A DNA stretch of 64,000 nt from Pantoea rodasii (GTDB lineage: Bacteria; Pseudomonadota; Gammaproteobacteria; Enterobacterales; Enterobacteriaceae). Under the pieces are notes generated by a model. That model saw nothing but the letters and a program-made list of their open reading frames with translations. It did not search any database and was not told the origin of the DNA. Location of the stretch: the NCBI RefSeq assembly GCF_002095465.1, contig NZ_MLFP01000007.1, positions 62,001-126,000 on the forward strand, written 5' to 3'. Below, one piece after another: positions 1-12,400 of this stretch. Positions within the stretch are counted from its first letter, which is position 1. Each line of letters opens with the position of its first letter. Position numbers and translations under genes: made by a program.

Positions 1-47
1 TGGCGATATTGTCAGCACTCTATCAACATCGTTCTACAATTCTTGCC

Positions 48-76
48 TTGACGGTTTGGCGCTGGCTCCGGACAAT
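48..76 (+). promoter_or_regulatory. putative sigma-70 promoter for yabI
   Basis: TTGACG at 48-53 and GACAAT at 71-76 are separated by 17 bases and lie 30 bases upstream of the yabI start. The -35 is close to consensus and the -10 is moderate. This is a motif match only. Confidence 0.45.
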
Positions 77-105
77 CCAGCCTCTATATTCCGCAGAGGA
101 TAGTT

Positions 106-869
106 ATGGAAGCCTGGATTCAACATCTGTTTTCGCAATCGCTGGAGTACGCGCTGATGGCCGTAGCGCTGGTGACCTTCCTTGAGTCGCTGGCGTTCGT
201 GGGATTGCTGTTGCCAGGCACGGTGTTAATGGCCAGCCTTGGGGCGCTGGTGGGGAGCGGGCAGATTGGTCTTTATCCTGCCTGGGCGGCGGGTTTCGCC
301 GGTTGCCTGATTGGTGATTGGGTCTCGTATGGCATCGGCTGGAAGTTTCAGGGGCCGTTGCATCGCTGGAAATATCTGAAAAAGTATCAGGGCCTGCTGG
401 ATAAAACCGAGCACGCGCTGCACGAACACAGCATGTTTACCATTCTGGTGGGGCGCTTCGTCGGACCGACGCGTCCGTTGATTCCATTGGCGGCAGGTAT
501 GCTTGAGCTGCCGGTGCGCAAGTTCCTGCCACCTAACTTGATTGGCTGTATTCTCTGGCCGCCGGCTTATCTGATGCCGGGCATTCTGGCGGGAGTGGCG
601 ATAGATGTGCCGCAGGCGCGCAAGGCGGCAATTTTAAGTGGTTGCTGTTGCTGGTGGCATTGCTGGTGTGGATGGGCTGCTGGCTGATGTGGCGCTGGTG
701 GCGCAGTGGCAAAACCAGCGACTGGGCAACGAAATATCTGCCGCAGGCGCGCTTGCGCTGGCTGGCACCGCTGGCTGGTATTATCGGCGCGGCGGCGTTT
801 GTCGCCATTCAATATCACCCGATGATGCCGATCTTCCGCCAGCTGCTGTGGAAGGTATTTTTCGCTTAA
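106..869 (+). CDS. yabI: DedA-family membrane protein YabI (one frameshift in this sequence)
   Basis: Inner-membrane protein of the DedA/SNARE-associated (DUF1) family, thought to act in undecaprenyl-phosphate or lipid handling and envelope homeostasis; the YabI paralogue has no firmly assigned substrate. The N-terminal two thirds carry the family pattern [15 protein letters not shown], a G-D-W motif after the second helix, and [17 protein letters not shown]. Reading frame 106-687 loses similarity near base 630. The conserved continuation ([13 protein letters not shown] through a final hydrophobic helix) is in another frame and ends at 869. One extra A in the AA at 630-631 joins them into 254 residues, the E. 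coli length. Its stop overlaps the thiQ stop tail-to-tail. The break is probably a base-calling deletion. Confidence 0.85.
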
Positions 870-1567
870 GGTTTTTTTACGCCAAGGATGGCAGCCGCTT
901 CACTCTCTCCACTGATCAAGCTCGTGGTGCTGCCATCCCAGTAGATGCGCCCATCGACCACCACCAGACTGCGCGACGCAATCTGCTGAGCATCTTCCAG
1001 GCTGTGTGACACCATGAGCAGCGTAATATTGCGCGCTTCACACACCGACCGCACCAGCTGCAGCATTTCACCGCGCAGGGCCGGATCGAGCGCAGAGAAG
1101 GGCTCATCCAGCAACAGAATCGGCCGATCGCGCAGCAGGCAGCGCGCTAAAGCCACGCGCTGGCGTTGACCGCCTGAAAGCTCGCCAGGCAAGCGATTCA
1201 GCAGCTCCGCTAATCCGGTTTGCTCAGCGATGGCGGCCAGCTGTTGCTGCTGTTCACGCGTCAGTTTCAATCCCGGATGCAAACCCAGCCCCATATTCTG
1301 CTGCACCGTCAGGTGGGGGAAGAGATTGTTCTCCTGAAACAGCATCGACACCGGCCGCGCTGACGGCACGCTGCGCGTATGATCGATGCCATTGATCATC
1401 AGGCTTCCCTGGCTCACCGGCAGAAACCCGCCGATCAAGCTGAGCAAGGTGCTTTTCCCCGCGCCGCTGGGGCCAAGGATAGCGAGACGCTCACCCGGCT
1501 GCGCCTCGAAGCGGAAGCGCATCGGTAAATGTTGGTACAGGTAGGTGAGATTATTCAGTATCAGCAT
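866..1567 (-). CDS. thiQ: thiamine/TPP ABC transporter ATP-binding subunit ThiQ
   Basis: ATPase that powers import of thiamine, thiamine phosphate and TPP with ThiP and ThiB. At 233 residues it has Walker [10 protein letters not shown] (about 32-40), a Q-loop in MLFQEN (about 78), signature [13 protein letters not shown] (130-142), Walker B LLLDEP (151-156) and an H-loop in VSHS. The region around the Q-loop ([14 protein letters not shown]) matches ThiQ specifically rather than other importers. It is the last gene of thiBPQ and overlaps the end of thiP by 17 bases, which suggests translational coupling. Regulation follows from the TPP riboswitch upstream of thiB. Confidence 0.95.
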   Translation of the reverse strand: MLILNNLTYLYQHLPMRFRFEAQPGERLAILGPSGAGKSTLLSLIGGFLPVSQGSLMINGIDHTRSVPSARPVSMLFQENNLFPHLTVQQNMGLGLHPGLKLTREQQQQLAAIAEQTGLAELLNRLPGELSGGQRQRVALARCLLRDRPILLLDEPFSALDPALRGEMLQLVRSVCEARNITLLMVSHSLEDAQQIASRSLVVVDGRIYWDGSTTSLISGESEAAAILGVKKP

Positions 1568-3161
1568 GGCGACCCGGCAGTTTTTCCATCAGGGTGAAGA
1601 GTAACAGGCACAGCAATAACAGCAGCAGCGCGGTGACGGCACCATCCGCACCACGATAGGCGCCAATTTGCTGGAACAGATAGAACGGCAGCGTGCGGAA
1701 ATCGGCGCTACCAAACAGCGCCACTACGCCAAAGTCGCCGATCGATAACACACAGGCAAACGCTAGCGCCTGCGCGATCGGGCGCTTCAGGGCGCGCAGC
1801 TCAATGAGTTTAAGGCGATTAACCCCGGCAATACCCAGTGATAAACAAAGCTGGCGGTAGCGCGCATTGATGTCGCGCATCGGGTTTTCCAACACTTTCA
1901 TTGCATACGGAATAGCAATCAGCGCGTTAGTGAAAATCACCAGCCCATCGGCGCGCTGTGGCAAGCCGATGGTGGCGTTGAACAGCAGGAAAAAGCCGCT
2001 GGCCAACACGATGCCGGGCATCGCCAGAATCAGCATGCCGCTCAGTTCCATCGCTTGTGCCGCCACGTTGCGCTGACGCTGGCGTAGCTCACGACTGCTC
2101 CACAGCAGCATTATGGTCAGCACCACACACAACAGGCCCGCGCCGATGGCGATACGCAGCGAGGTGAAGGTCGCTTGCCATAAAGCTGACTGCTGCAGTG
2201 CACCCGCAACGCCGCCGCGCAAGCCATCAACCACTACCGCGGCGAGCGGCGGCAGCAACAGTATCAGCGCGCAGATAATCAGCAGTGTGTCGCCGAGCCT
2301 GGCGTGCCACGAATCCTGGGGATCACGCCAGCCTCGAATACTTTGACTGCCGGTGGGGATGGCTTTGCTGAAGCGCTGGCTTAACAGCACCAGCAACATA
2401 CAACAGCCGAGCTGTAACAGTGCCAGCAATGCCGCACGGCTGGGATCGTAATCAAAACTCAGCGCCTGGTAAATTGCCAGCTCTAGTGTGGTGGCGCGCG
2501 GTCCGCCGCCTAGTGCCAGTACGGTGGCAAAGCTGGCGAAGCACAGCATAAAGATCAGTGCTGCGGTGGGCAGGATTTGACGTCGCAGCCAGGGCCACTC
2601 GACTAAACGAAACAGGTTCCAGCCTCGCAGACCCAGCTGGGCGGCTAACTGGCGCTGCTCGCCGGGAATGCTCTCTAGCGCCTGCAGCAGCATGCGCGTA
2701 GCAAGGGGCAGATTGAAAAATACGTGCGCCAGTAAAATGCCCTGCAAGCCGTAGGGCGAGAAGGTGTAATCAATGCCAAGCAGGTTGCAGAGTTGCGCCA
2801 GCCAGCCACTGCGACCGTAGACGCTGAGCAAGCCGAACACTGCCACTAAAACCGGTAATACCAGCGTCATGGCGCACAGACGCAGCAGCAGCGTGCGTCC
2901 AGGGAAACGACGGCGATATAGCGCGCGCGCCAGTAAAATAGCCGGCAGCACCGAGAACAGGGCAGACAGCAGCGCCTGCTCAAACGAAAACGCCAGCACA
3001 TGGTGCAGATAGCTATCAGCAAGCAGGGCGCGCCAGTCAGTGGCGGGGGCCGCCATGATTAACGCGCCAAACGCCAGCAGAGCCACCGCGCACAATATCA
3101 GCGCGACAGCACTACCGGGAATCAGCCAGCCGGGCATTAGCGGCTGACGGCTTGTTGCCAT
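1551..3161 (-). CDS. thiP: thiamine/TPP ABC transporter permease ThiP
   Basis: Fused double permease of the thiamine importer, 536 residues, the same length as the E. coli protein. It starts [16 protein letters not shown] and has about twelve hydrophobic segments in two homologous halves. Each half has an EAA-type loop: one near [20 protein letters not shown], the other near [20 protein letters not shown], where the ATPase docks. It overlaps thiB upstream by 25 bases and thiQ downstream by 17, so the three genes form one transcript. Confidence 0.96.
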   Translation of the reverse strand: MATSRQPLMPGWLIPGSAVALILCAVALLAFGALIMAAPATDWRALLADSYLHHVLAFSFEQALLSALFSVLPAILLARALYRRRFPGRTLLLRLCAMTLVLPVLVAVFGLLSVYGRSGWLAQLCNLLGIDYTFSPYGLQGILLAHVFFNLPLATRMLLQALESIPGEQRQLAAQLGLRGWNLFRLVEWPWLRRQILPTAALIFMLCFASFATVLALGGGPRATTLELAIYQALSFDYDPSRAALLALLQLGCCMLLVLLSQRFSKAIPTGSQSIRGWRDPQDSWHARLGDTLLIICALILLLPPLAAVVVDGLRGGVAGALQQSALWQATFTSLRIAIGAGLLCVVLTIMLLWSSRELRQRQRNVAAQAMELSGMLILAMPGIVLASGFFLLFNATIGLPQRADGLVIFTNALIAIPYAMKVLENPMRDINARYRQLCLSLGIAGVNRLKLIELRALKRPIAQALAFACVLSIGDFGVVALFGSADFRTLPFYLFQQIGAYRGADGAVTALLLLLLCLLLFTLMEKLPGRHADTE

Positions 3162-4123
3162 GCGCTAATCCATTCAGCGCGATGGTCGGCCACTTCCGCA
3201 GAGGTAAACTCCAGCGCGGTAGCCGGCACGGTCAGTGACTGATATCCGGCGGGAAGATCGCTTTTGATCACCGGATACATCCAGTTGCCGGTTGGAATGG
3301 TCTGCTGGAAGGCCGGCGACACCATAAACTGCATAAACTGCTGCGCCAGTTTGGGCTGTTTGCTGCTCGCCAACTGCGCGGCGACTTCCACCTGCAAATA
3401 GTGACCTTCACTAAACGGCGCAGCGGCGTAGTGGTCTTTTTTCTCTTCAATGATGTGGTAAGCCGGCGACGTGGTATAGCTCAGCACCAGATCGCCTTCG
3501 CCTTTCAGGAACAAACCATAGGCTTCGCTCCAGCCTTTGGTGACAGTGACGGTTTTCTGCGCCAGCTTTTGCCAGGCGTCAGGCGCTTTCTCGCCATACA
3601 CTTTTTGCATCCACAGCAGCAGCCCCAATCCCGGCGTGCTGGTGCGCGGATCCTCATAAATCACACGCCACTTTTCCGGGCTTTCGACCAGTTCTTTCAG
3701 GCTTTTCGGCGGGTGCTTCAGCTTATTTTTATCGTAGACGAAGGCGAAGTAGCCGTAGTCGAACGGAATGAAAGTGTCGTTATGCCAGCCGTCTGGCAGT
3801 TGCAGATTGCGGGTATCGACGGGGCTTTTGGCAAACAGGCCGGTTTTCTGGGCGGCTTGCACCAGATTGTTATCAAGACCCAGCACCACATCGGCTTTGC
3901 TATTTTTGCCTTCCATGCGCACGCGGTTGAGCAGCGAGACACCATCTTCCAGCGCCACATACTTCAGTTCGCAGCCGCATTCGGCTTCAAAGGCTTTTTT
4001 GACGGCGGGACCGGGGCCCCAATCTGCAGAGAATGAGTCGTAGGTGTAAACGGTAAGAACAGGCTTGGCAGCCAATACCGGGGCAGAGACCAGCAGCAAC
4101 ACGGGCAGTACTTTGTTTAACAC
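3137..4123 (-). CDS. thiB: periplasmic thiamine-binding protein ThiB
   Basis: Substrate-binding protein of the thiamine/TPP importer (328 residues). Residues 1-19 form a signal peptide ending VLAA, with cleavage expected before KPVLTVYTYDSF. The mature part is a class-C extracellular solute-binding protein with the family segments YTYDSFSADWGPGP, VVLGLDNNL, PFDYGYFAFVYD and EDPRTSTPGLG. It is first in the thiBPQ operon. The leader between the TPP riboswitch and this ATG is about 55 bases and contains the purine-rich ribosome binding site CTCAAGGAGC. Confidence 0.96.
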   Translation of the reverse strand: MLNKVLPVLLLVSAPVLAAKPVLTVYTYDSFSADWGPGPAVKKAFEAECGCELKYVALEDGVSLLNRVRMEGKNSKADVVLGLDNNLVQAAQKTGLFAKSPVDTRNLQLPDGWHNDTFIPFDYGYFAFVYDKNKLKHPPKSLKELVESPEKWRVIYEDPRTSTPGLGLLLWMQKVYGEKAPDAWQKLAQKTVTVTKGWSEAYGLFLKGEGDLVLSYTTSPAYHIIEEKKDHYAAAPFSEGHYLQVEVAAQLASSKQPKLAQQFMQFMVSPAFQQTIPTGNWMYPVIKSDLPAGYQSLTVPATALEFTSAEVADHRAEWISAWQQAVSR

Positions 4124-4177
4124 TTTGCGCTCCTTGAGGAGAAGATAAGGTTGAGTCGCAAAGGATCTGAGTTAGCG

Positions 4178-4262
4178 GGCATCTCAAATCCCTACGCCGG
4201 TATGAGCCGGATCAGGTTCGACGGGTTTCTCTCAGCCCAAAACCAGGGCACCCCGTTGAGAA
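4178..4262 (-). promoter_or_regulatory. TPP (THI-box) riboswitch upstream of thiBPQ
   Basis: On the minus strand the conserved THI-box elements follow in order: CGGGGTGCC, GGGCTGAGAGAAACCCGT, GAACCTGATCCGG, a short stem, then CGGCGTAGGGA at the closing P1/P2 side. This is the TPP aptamer that represses thiBPQ when TPP is abundant, as known for E. coli thiBPQ. A weak promoter (TTTCGC, 17 bases, TAAAAT; -10 near 4270) would start transcription just before the aptamer. Confidence 0.93.
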
Positions 4263-4300
4263 CGGACTATTTTAGACACTTCTGTGACAGCGCGAAAGCA

Positions 4301-5962
4301 TCACAACTCCGGTGGGGCAAACCAGGCCGATTTAAAGTCAAACCAGCCAAGGGTGTTGAGGCGCACGCCGCGCATACTGCGCTGGCCTTCCAGCAGTAAC
4401 CAATGATGGAATAACGGATGAACAAAGTCGCTATTCACCAACTGCTTGCTCCAGTCTGCCAGCGGCAAGGCTTTCTGCCGCCACTGTTGGGCATCGGCGT
4501 GCCAGTCAATCGGAACGCAGTGGTGCATCAGCGGCAGCTCGTAGAGCTGGGCAAACAGGGCGTATTCGAGCGGCAGAGTGAAGTTGACGCTGCCGAGCCA
4601 GATGTCACTTTCTCCCGCACCTTCGAACCACTCTTCATAGGTTAGTTCGCGGGTGATCAGCTCGACGCCCTGTTCAGCCAGCAACGGGCGCAGGGCGTTG
4701 GCAATCCCTTCATGCTCAACATGATGGCTATACCAACTGAGCGTCAGTTGCGTTAATCCATCGGGTTTTACTGCCGGCGTTAAATCGCGGCGATGGTGCC
4801 AGCGTGGTAAGAATCCGTATGCCGGGAACCAGTAGCGCTGATAACCCACACCTGCATGGTTGAGCAGGGCAATCGGATTGAACAGATAACTCACCCAGCG
4901 ACGGAAATGGGCATCTTTGCCGCGCTCAGAACGCTGGTCGAACAGCAGGAAATAGCAGCCTTCTTCCAGTCGGCTCTCTTCGGATTTCTCATCAGCGGTT
5001 TCCCCCTGCAGCTTTACGCCGGCATACACCAGTTCGTCGCTGATTTCGGGCAGCACCCAAATCGATACGTCATCAATCAGCGCGCGGTAGCCAAAATAGT
5101 CATCAAAGGCGGCGATTTTCAGCTGCGTCTGCTGATTGCGCACCACGCTGTAAGGGCCGGTGCCAATAGGCTGACGGGAAAAATGACGTAACGTCGGCCA
5201 CTCGCGCGGCAGGATCATGGCACTCACGCTGGCCAAAAGCCACGGCAGCCAGCTATCGGGCTGCGTCAGATGAATATCCAGTGTCCAGGGCGCGGGAGAG
5301 TGCAGTTTATCGATATGCGAGAACAGCGGCTGGCTGCGTACACGATCCAGCGAGGCGATAACGTCTTCCATCTCCAGTTCGCGGCCGTGATGGAAGCGAA
5401 TCGCGGGACGTAAAAAGAAGCGCCAGTGGAGTGGGGAAGTTTGCTGCCAGTGGTGGGCGATATCCGCTTCGATTTCCCCCTTTTCCTCATTTATCCGTGT
5501 CATGCCGTTAAAGATCTGTCGTGCCAGATGGGTTTCCGAACGACGCAGCGGTGAACCGGGCAGCAGATTGGGCAGCGGACGATAATAGAGCACGCGCAGG
5601 ATGTGCTTGCCCTGACGGAAACTGCGTCCGAGGTGGGCCGCAATCATCTGGCGAACCTGATCCTTATCGCCAACCAGTTGGACCAGCTGTTCGATGCGAT
5701 CCTGATCCAGCAAATCCTCCGCGCGCTGCTGCTGGAGCGCCAGGCCGGTGTAATTGAAACTTAGGGTCGAACGCTTGCCGCGCCCGGCTTCCGCCTGCCA
5801 GATTAGCCAGCCAGCAGACTGCATGGCGTTAAGCAAATTACGCATATGGCGGCGCGAGCAGTGCAGCCGTTCGGCCAGCTCGCTTAAGGTGGTTTCCTGA
5901 TCCACGCCCTGGCAGCTTTGCCACAGGCGGATGAACTGCTGTTGCAGTCGCGCAGAGGACAT
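4301..5962 (-). CDS. sgrR: transcriptional regulator SgrR (glucose-phosphate stress)
   Basis: Activator of sgrS under glucose-phosphate stress. At 553 residues it has the SgrR architecture. An N-terminal winged-helix DNA-binding domain covers about 1-115 ([30 protein letters not shown] is the helix-turn-helix). A C-terminal solute-binding-protein-like domain of the SBP_bac_5 type covers about 160-553 and is taken to sense a sugar metabolite. It is divergent from sgrS/setA and lies between them and thiB, as in E. coli. Confidence 0.94.
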   Translation of the reverse strand: MSSARLQQQFIRLWQSCQGVDQETTLSELAERLHCSRRHMRNLLNAMQSAGWLIWQAEAGRGKRSTLSFNYTGLALQQQRAEDLLDQDRIEQLVQLVGDKDQVRQMIAAHLGRSFRQGKHILRVLYYRPLPNLLPGSPLRRSETHLARQIFNGMTRINEEKGEIEADIAHHWQQTSPLHWRFFLRPAIRFHHGRELEMEDVIASLDRVRSQPLFSHIDKLHSPAPWTLDIHLTQPDSWLPWLLASVSAMILPREWPTLRHFSRQPIGTGPYSVVRNQQTQLKIAAFDDYFGYRALIDDVSIWVLPEISDELVYAGVKLQGETADEKSEESRLEEGCYFLLFDQRSERGKDAHFRRWVSYLFNPIALLNHAGVGYQRYWFPAYGFLPRWHHRRDLTPAVKPDGLTQLTLSWYSHHVEHEGIANALRPLLAEQGVELITRELTYEEWFEGAGESDIWLGSVNFTLPLEYALFAQLYELPLMHHCVPIDWHADAQQWRQKALPLADWSKQLVNSDFVHPLFHHWLLLEGQRSMRGVRLNTLGWFDFKSAWFAPPEL

Positions 5963-6026
5963 AAAAGGGGAACTCCTTCTCAGAATCGCTCAGTTTTTCC
6001 TGCCTCATATTAGAGGCATACTGCCA

Positions 6027-6149
6027 GGCAATGGAAGAGCGGGAGGCATTCAGCAATGAATGGCGCTCTGCCAGCGGTTCCGCCGACGTGGAGCCTTTTC
6101 TGAGTAGGGTGCATTTCACCGCCAGCAGCGTTTTCTCTGCTGGCTTTTT
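6027..6149 (+). ncRNA. sgrS: SgrS small RNA (glucose-phosphate stress)
   Basis: SgrS base-pairs with ptsG mRNA with Hfq and promotes its decay. Its position between divergent sgrR and setA is exact. The 3' portion, CTGAGTAGGGTGCATTTCAC followed by CGCC, resembles the ptsG-pairing segment of E. coli SgrS (CTGAGTATTGGTGTAAAATC) and runs directly into an intrinsic terminator. The 5' end is a guess from a -10-like GCATACT near 6014-6020. I could not find a recognisable SgrT peptide, so this may be a short SgrS with only the RNA function. Confidence 0.6.
6121..6149 (+). terminator. intrinsic terminator of sgrS
   Basis: Stem GCCAGCAG (6121-6128) pairs with CTGCTGGC (6137-6144) across an 8-base loop, followed by five T residues. 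Both arms match the SgrS terminator of E. coli closely. The U-tail is also part of the Hfq-binding module in SgrS. Confidence 0.85.
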
Positions 6150-6214
6150 CGTTTTGCTGTGAAATCTTCTACCCTGTTTGTCTTAGCCTCATTTCTCCGC
6201 AAAGGGATTTCTGC

Positions 6215-7396
6215 ATGAAATCGCTGTTAACGCGCCAGCGTCGTCTCAACCCGGTTTATCTCTCTTTTATGGCCGTATCGTTTATGACCGGTGTCGCCGG
6301 AGCCTTGCAGGCACCGACGCTCAGTTTGTTTTTAACGCGTGAAGTGCAGGTGCGACCGTTTTGGGTCGGGCTGTTTTTTACCATTAACGCGATTGCCGGG
6401 ATTGTGATTAGTCTGCTGATGGCTAAGCGTTCGGACAATCGCGGCGATCGTCGTAATCTGATCCTGTTTTGTTGCCTGATGGCGGTGCTGAATGCGCTGC
6501 TGTTCGCCTTTAATCGTCATTACCTGACGCTGATCAGCGTGGGCGTGTTGCTGTCAGCGCTGGCCAGCGTGGCGATACCGCAGATCTTTGCGCTGGCACG
6601 CGAGTATGCCGATCAGTCGGCGCGTGAAGTGGTGATGTTCAGCTCGGTGATGCGTGCGCAGCTGTCGCTGGCGTGGGTGATTGGCCCGCCGCTGTCATTC
6701 GCCTTAGCGCTTAACTATGGCTTCGTGACGCTGTTCTGCGTGGCGGCGGTGATTTTCCTGCTCAGTATGTTGTTGATCTGGCGCACTCTGCCATCGGTGC
6801 CGCGCGTGGCCGCAACGCCAGAGCAGGTGCTGACCCAGCTTAGCCCGTGGAAAGACAGCCAGGTGCGGATGCTGTTTATCGCCTCGGTGGTGATGTGGGC
6901 GTGCAACACCATGTATATCATCGATATGCCGCTGTATATCAGCTCCACGCTGGGGCTGCCGGAAAAGCTGGCAGGCTTATTGATGGGGACGGCGGCAGGA
7001 TTGGAGATTCCGATCATGCTGCTGGCAGGGCATTACGCCAAGCGCTTCGGTAAACGCAAGCTAGTGTTACTCGCGCTGGTGGCGGCGATCCTGTTCTATC
7101 TTGGGCTGGTGATGTTCCAGTCACGCACGGCGTTGATGGTGTTGCAGCTGTTTAACGCGGCGTTTATCGGCATCGTCGCGGGGATTGGCATGTTGTGGTT
7201 CCAGGACCTTATGCCGGGACGCGCCGGTGCTGCCACCACCATGTTTACCACCTCAATATCGACCGGTCTGATTATTGCGGGATTGATACAGGGCACGCTG
7301 AGCGAGCGTTTTGGGCATGAGTCAGTGTATTGGCTGGCTTTAGCGATGGCGGTTGTGGCGCTGGGGCTGGCATCGCGCGTACGTGATGCCCGATAA
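6215..7396 (+). CDS. setA: sugar efflux transporter SetA (MFS)
   Basis: Major facilitator superfamily exporter of glucosides and glucose/lactose analogues, 393 residues with twelve hydrophobic segments. Diagnostic SetA stretches include FMTGVAGALQAPTLSLFL near the N terminus, FSSVMRAQLSLAWVIGPP in the middle and GMLWFQDLMPGRAGAATTMF near the end. In E. coli setA is co-transcribed with sgrS and helps relieve phospho-sugar stress; the same arrangement holds here, 66 bases after the sgrS terminator. A purine-rich AAAGGGA precedes the ATG. Confidence 0.94.
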   Translation: MKSLLTRQRRLNPVYLSFMAVSFMTGVAGALQAPTLSLFLTREVQVRPFWVGLFFTINAIAGIVISLLMAKRSDNRGDRRNLILFCCLMAVLNALLFAFNRHYLTLISVGVLLSALASVAIPQIFALAREYADQSAREVVMFSSVMRAQLSLAWVIGPPLSFALALNYGFVTLFCVAAVIFLLSMLLIWRTLPSVPRVAATPEQVLTQLSPWKDSQVRMLFIASVVMWACNTMYIIDMPLYISSTLGLPEKLAGLLMGTAAGLEIPIMLLAGHYAKRFGKRKLVLLALVAAILFYLGLVMFQSRTALMVLQLFNAAFIGIVAGIGMLWFQDLMPGRAGAATTMFTTSISTGLIIAGLIQGTLSERFGHESVYWLALAMAVVALGLASRVRDAR

Positions 7397-7399
7397 ACA

Positions 7400-7425
7400 A
7401 AAAGTCGCCAGCAAAGGCGACTTTT
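7400..7425. terminator. bidirectional terminator between setA and leuD
   Basis: A 10-bp perfect stem AAAAGTCGCC (7400-7409) / GGCGACTTTT (7416-7425) with loop AGCAAA. It starts four bases after the setA stop, and the A/T-rich outer ends give a U-tract on either strand. Confidence 0.8.
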
Positions 7426-7445
7426 GTGACATCCAGTGCGTCTCT

Positions 7446-7473
7446 ATTCGGTGCGCATTCAAGCGCACCGAAT
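7446..7473 (-). terminator. hairpin downstream of leuD
   Basis: A perfect 10-bp inverted repeat, ATTCGGTGCG (7446-7455) / CGCACCGAAT (7464-7473), six bases past the leuD stop. There is no good U-tract, so it may be an RNA-stabilising 3' hairpin rather than a strong terminator. Confidence 0.45.
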
Positions 7474-7479
7474 AAGGCA

Positions 7480-8085
7480 TTAACGCAGGAATGCTGGCTG
7501 ATTAGTCTCGTAGTCGGAGATTGACGCTTCGTGTTGCAGCGTCAAACCAATGCTGTCGAGGCCATTGATCATGCAGTGACGGCGGAAGCTGTCGATTTCA
7601 AAGCTGTAAGACTTATCACCGGCCGTCACGGTCTGCGCTTCCAGATCCACGGTAAAGGTCACGCCTGGCTGCGCGGCCACCAGTTTGAACATCTCATCCA
7701 CTTCTTCATCGCTCAGCTTCACTGGCAGCAGTTGGTTGTTAAAGCTGTTGCCATAAAAGATGTCCGCGAAGCTTGGCGCAATCACCGCGTGGAAACCGAA
7801 ATCGGTCAGTGCCCAAGGCGCATGCTCACGTGATGAACCGCAGCCAAAGTTCTCGCGCGCCAGCAAAATGCTGGTGCCTTTGAATTCAGGTTTGTTCAGT
7901 ACGAAACCTGGGGTGGGCACGGTGCCCGCATCATCTTCGAAACGCCAGTCGTGGAACAGGTGAGCACCAAAACCGGTGCGCGTCACTTTCTGCAAAAACT
8001 GCTTTGGAATGATGGCGTCGGTGTCGACGTTCGCGGCATCCAGTGGCGCCACAATCCCAGTGTGTTGAGTAAATTTGTTCGCCAT
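7480..8085 (-). CDS. leuD: 3-isopropylmalate dehydratase small subunit
   Basis: Small subunit of isopropylmalate isomerase, which converts 2-isopropylmalate to 3-isopropylmalate in leucine synthesis. At 201 residues it matches the E. coli length. It carries the aconitase-swivel features [13 protein letters not shown] (about 19-31) and [16 protein letters not shown] (about 78-93), the latter forming part of the substrate pocket. It lies three bases after leuC and is the last gene of leuABCD. Confidence 0.97.
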   Translation of the reverse strand: MANKFTQHTGIVAPLDAANVDTDAIIPKQFLQKVTRTGFGAHLFHDWRFEDDAGTVPTPGFVLNKPEFKGTSILLARENFGCGSSREHAPWALTDFGFHAVIAPSFADIFYGNSFNNQLLPVKLSDEEVDEMFKLVAAQPGVTFTVDLEAQTVTAGDKSYSFEIDSFRRHCMINGLDSIGLTLQHEASISDYETNQPAFLR

Positions 8086-8088
8086 GGC

Positions 8089-9495
8089 TTAAGCTCCCTG
8101 AGTCAATTCACGAATGTCGGCAAAACGACCGGTGACCGCTGCAGCCGCCGCCATCGCTGGGCTCACTAAGTGAGTGCGACCGCCGCGCCCCTGACGACCT
8201 TCAAAGTTACGGTTACTGGTGGACGCGCAACGCTCGCCTGGATTCAGACGGTCATTGTTCATCGCCAGGCACATGGAGCAGCCCGGCAAACGCCATTCAA
8301 AACCGGCTTCCAGGAAGATTTTATCCAGTCCTTCCGCTTCCGCCTGAGCTTTAACCGGACCCGAACCTGGCACGACCATCGCTACCACGCCTGGCGCCAC
8401 TTTACGGCCTTTAGCGATAGCAGCTGCGGCACGCAGATCTTCAATACGTGAGTTGGTGCAGGAACCAATGAAGACTTTGTCGATAGCCACGTCAGTCAGT
8501 TTGATACCCGGCTGCAGATCCATGTAGGCCAGTGCTTTCTCAGCAGAAGCACGCTCAACCGGATCGGCAAAGGATTGTGGATTCGGGATCGCTTGATCCA
8601 CCGCCATCACCTGGCCAGGGTTAGTGCCCCAGGTGACCTGTGGCGCAATATCCGCCGCGTTCAGAGTGACAGTGGAGTCGAATTTGGCTTCGCTGTCTGA
8701 CTTCAGGGTACGCCAGTAAGCAACGGCGTGTTCCCACTGCTCGCCCTTCGGTGCGAACTGCTTGTCTTTCAGGTAAGCGAACGTAGTGTCATCCGGCGCG
8801 ACCAGGCCCGCTTTGGCGCCCATCTCAATCGCCATGTTGCACAGCGTCATACGGCCTTCCATGCTCAGCGCTTCAATCGCCGGGCCACAGAATTCGACGA
8901 CGTGACCGGTACCGCCGGCGCTGCCGGTTTTACCGATAATCGCCAACACGATATCTTTTGCCGTAATGCCCGGCGCCGCTTCGCCCAGCACTTCAATCTT
9001 CATGGTTTTGGCACGGCCCTGCTTCAGGGTTTGTGTGGCAAACACATGCTCAACTTCGGAGGTGCCGATACCGAATGCCAGCGAACCGAATGCGCCGTGG
9101 GTTGCGGTGTGGGAATCGCCGCAGACGATGGTCATGCCTGGCAGCGTCATCCCTTGTTCAGGCCCAATCACGTGCACGATGCCCTGGAACGGGTGATTCA
9201 GGTCATACAGCTGAATGCCGAACTCGGCACAGTTCTTGATCAGCTCTTGCATCTGAATACGCGCCATCTCACCCGACGCATTGATGTCTTTGGTCTGGGT
9301 AGAAACGTTGTGATCCATAGTGGCGAAGGTCTTCGACGGCTGACGTACTTTACGGCCGTGCGCACGCAGGCCATCAAAGGCCTGCGGTGACGTCACTTCA
9401 TGGATCAGATGGCGATCGATATACAGTAACGGGGTTTCATTAGGTGTTTCGTGGACGACATGTGCATCAAATAACTTCTGGTATAAGCTTTTCAT
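8089..9495 (-). CDS. leuC: 3-isopropylmalate dehydratase large subunit
   Basis: Large, [4Fe-4S]-containing subunit of isopropylmalate isomerase; partner of LeuD. I start at ATG 9495 ([14 protein letters not shown], 468 residues), with GAGGAAA upstream. An ATG further out would overlap leuB and add a non-conserved tail. Cluster ligands are in [14 protein letters not shown] and [16 protein letters not shown], and the catalytic region [12 protein letters not shown] is present. It begins four bases after the leuB stop. Confidence 0.97.
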   Translation of the reverse strand: MKSLYQKLFDAHVVHETPNETPLLYIDRHLIHEVTSPQAFDGLRAHGRKVRQPSKTFATMDHNVSTQTKDINASGEMARIQMQELIKNCAEFGIQLYDLNHPFQGIVHVIGPEQGMTLPGMTIVCGDSHTATHGAFGSLAFGIGTSEVEHVFATQTLKQGRAKTMKIEVLGEAAPGITAKDIVLAIIGKTGSAGGTGHVVEFCGPAIEALSMEGRMTLCNMAIEMGAKAGLVAPDDTTFAYLKDKQFAPKGEQWEHAVAYWRTLKSDSEAKFDSTVTLNAADIAPQVTWGTNPGQVMAVDQAIPNPQSFADPVERASAEKALAYMDLQPGIKLTDVAIDKVFIGSCTNSRIEDLRAAAAIAKGRKVAPGVVAMVVPGSGPVKAQAEAEGLDKIFLEAGFEWRLPGCSMCLAMNNDRLNPGERCASTSNRNFEGRQGRGGRTHLVSPAMAAAAAVTGRFADIRELTQGA

Positions 9496-9499
9496 TTTA

Positions 9500-12156
<2,657 letters not shown>

Positions 12157-12204
12157 GGTCATCTTCCTTTTGCTTTAACTCAACTTCGCCGGTGTAACGA
12201 GCAT

Positions 12205-12235
12205 AAAAAAACCCGCGCATCGGCGCGGGTTTTTT
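12205..12235 (-). terminator. leu operon attenuator terminator
   Basis: The core is an 8-bp GC stem ACCCGCGC (12211-12218) / GCGCGGGT (12223-12230) with a 4-base loop, flanked by A-run and T-run, giving a seven-U tail on the minus strand. It lies between leuL and leuA, exactly where the leucine attenuator should be. Confidence 0.93.
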
Positions 12236-12254
12236 AAACTTCTTCAGGTTCGAA

Positions 12255-12338
12255 TCAGTGATTGATTCCACCCACAAGTCTACCGCGCAATCTGAATGCG
12301 TTTAGTAGTAGACCGAGTAGGCGGAAAGAATGAAACAT
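12255..12338 (-). CDS. leuL: leu operon leader peptide
   Basis: A 27-residue reading frame in the leu leader. It begins MFHSFRLLGLLLNAF and ends LVGGINH, closely resembling E. coli LeuL (MSHIVRFTGLLLLNAF, ending PVGGIQH). Leucine codons at 7, 8, 10, 11 and 12 are CTA, CTC, CTA, CTA, CTA. Four are the rare CTA, which makes ribosome stalling sensitive to charged tRNA-Leu. It sits 20 bases before the attenuator stem. Confidence 0.93.
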   Translation of the reverse strand: MFHSFRLLGLLLNAFRLRGRLVGGINH

Positions 12339-12370
12339 GAATCAAACCTCGTTAATTTTGTGCTGCACAT

Positions 12371-12400
12371 ATTGATACTGGGATTAGTGCATGAAGTCAA
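12371..12400 (-). promoter_or_regulatory. leuLABCD promoter
   Basis: On the minus strand TTGACT (12395-12400) and TATCAAT (12371-12377) are spaced by 17 bases. They lie about 35 bases before leuL, leaving room for a short untranslated leader. It matches the sigma-70 consensus well. Confidence 0.75.

Noticed and set aside
3401..4036. 211-codon open frame opposite thiB
   Set aside because: It lies entirely within the well-supported thiB gene on the other strand and shows no recognisable domain.
6036..6164. Small frame starting ATGGAAGAG inside sgrS as a possible SgrT
   Set aside because: It does not resemble SgrT and reads through the sgrS terminator, so translation of the whole frame from SgrS is impossible.
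8728..9390. 220-codon open frame opposite leuC
   Set aside because: Antisense shadow of leuC arising from GC-biased third positions; composition and sequence do not resemble a real protein.
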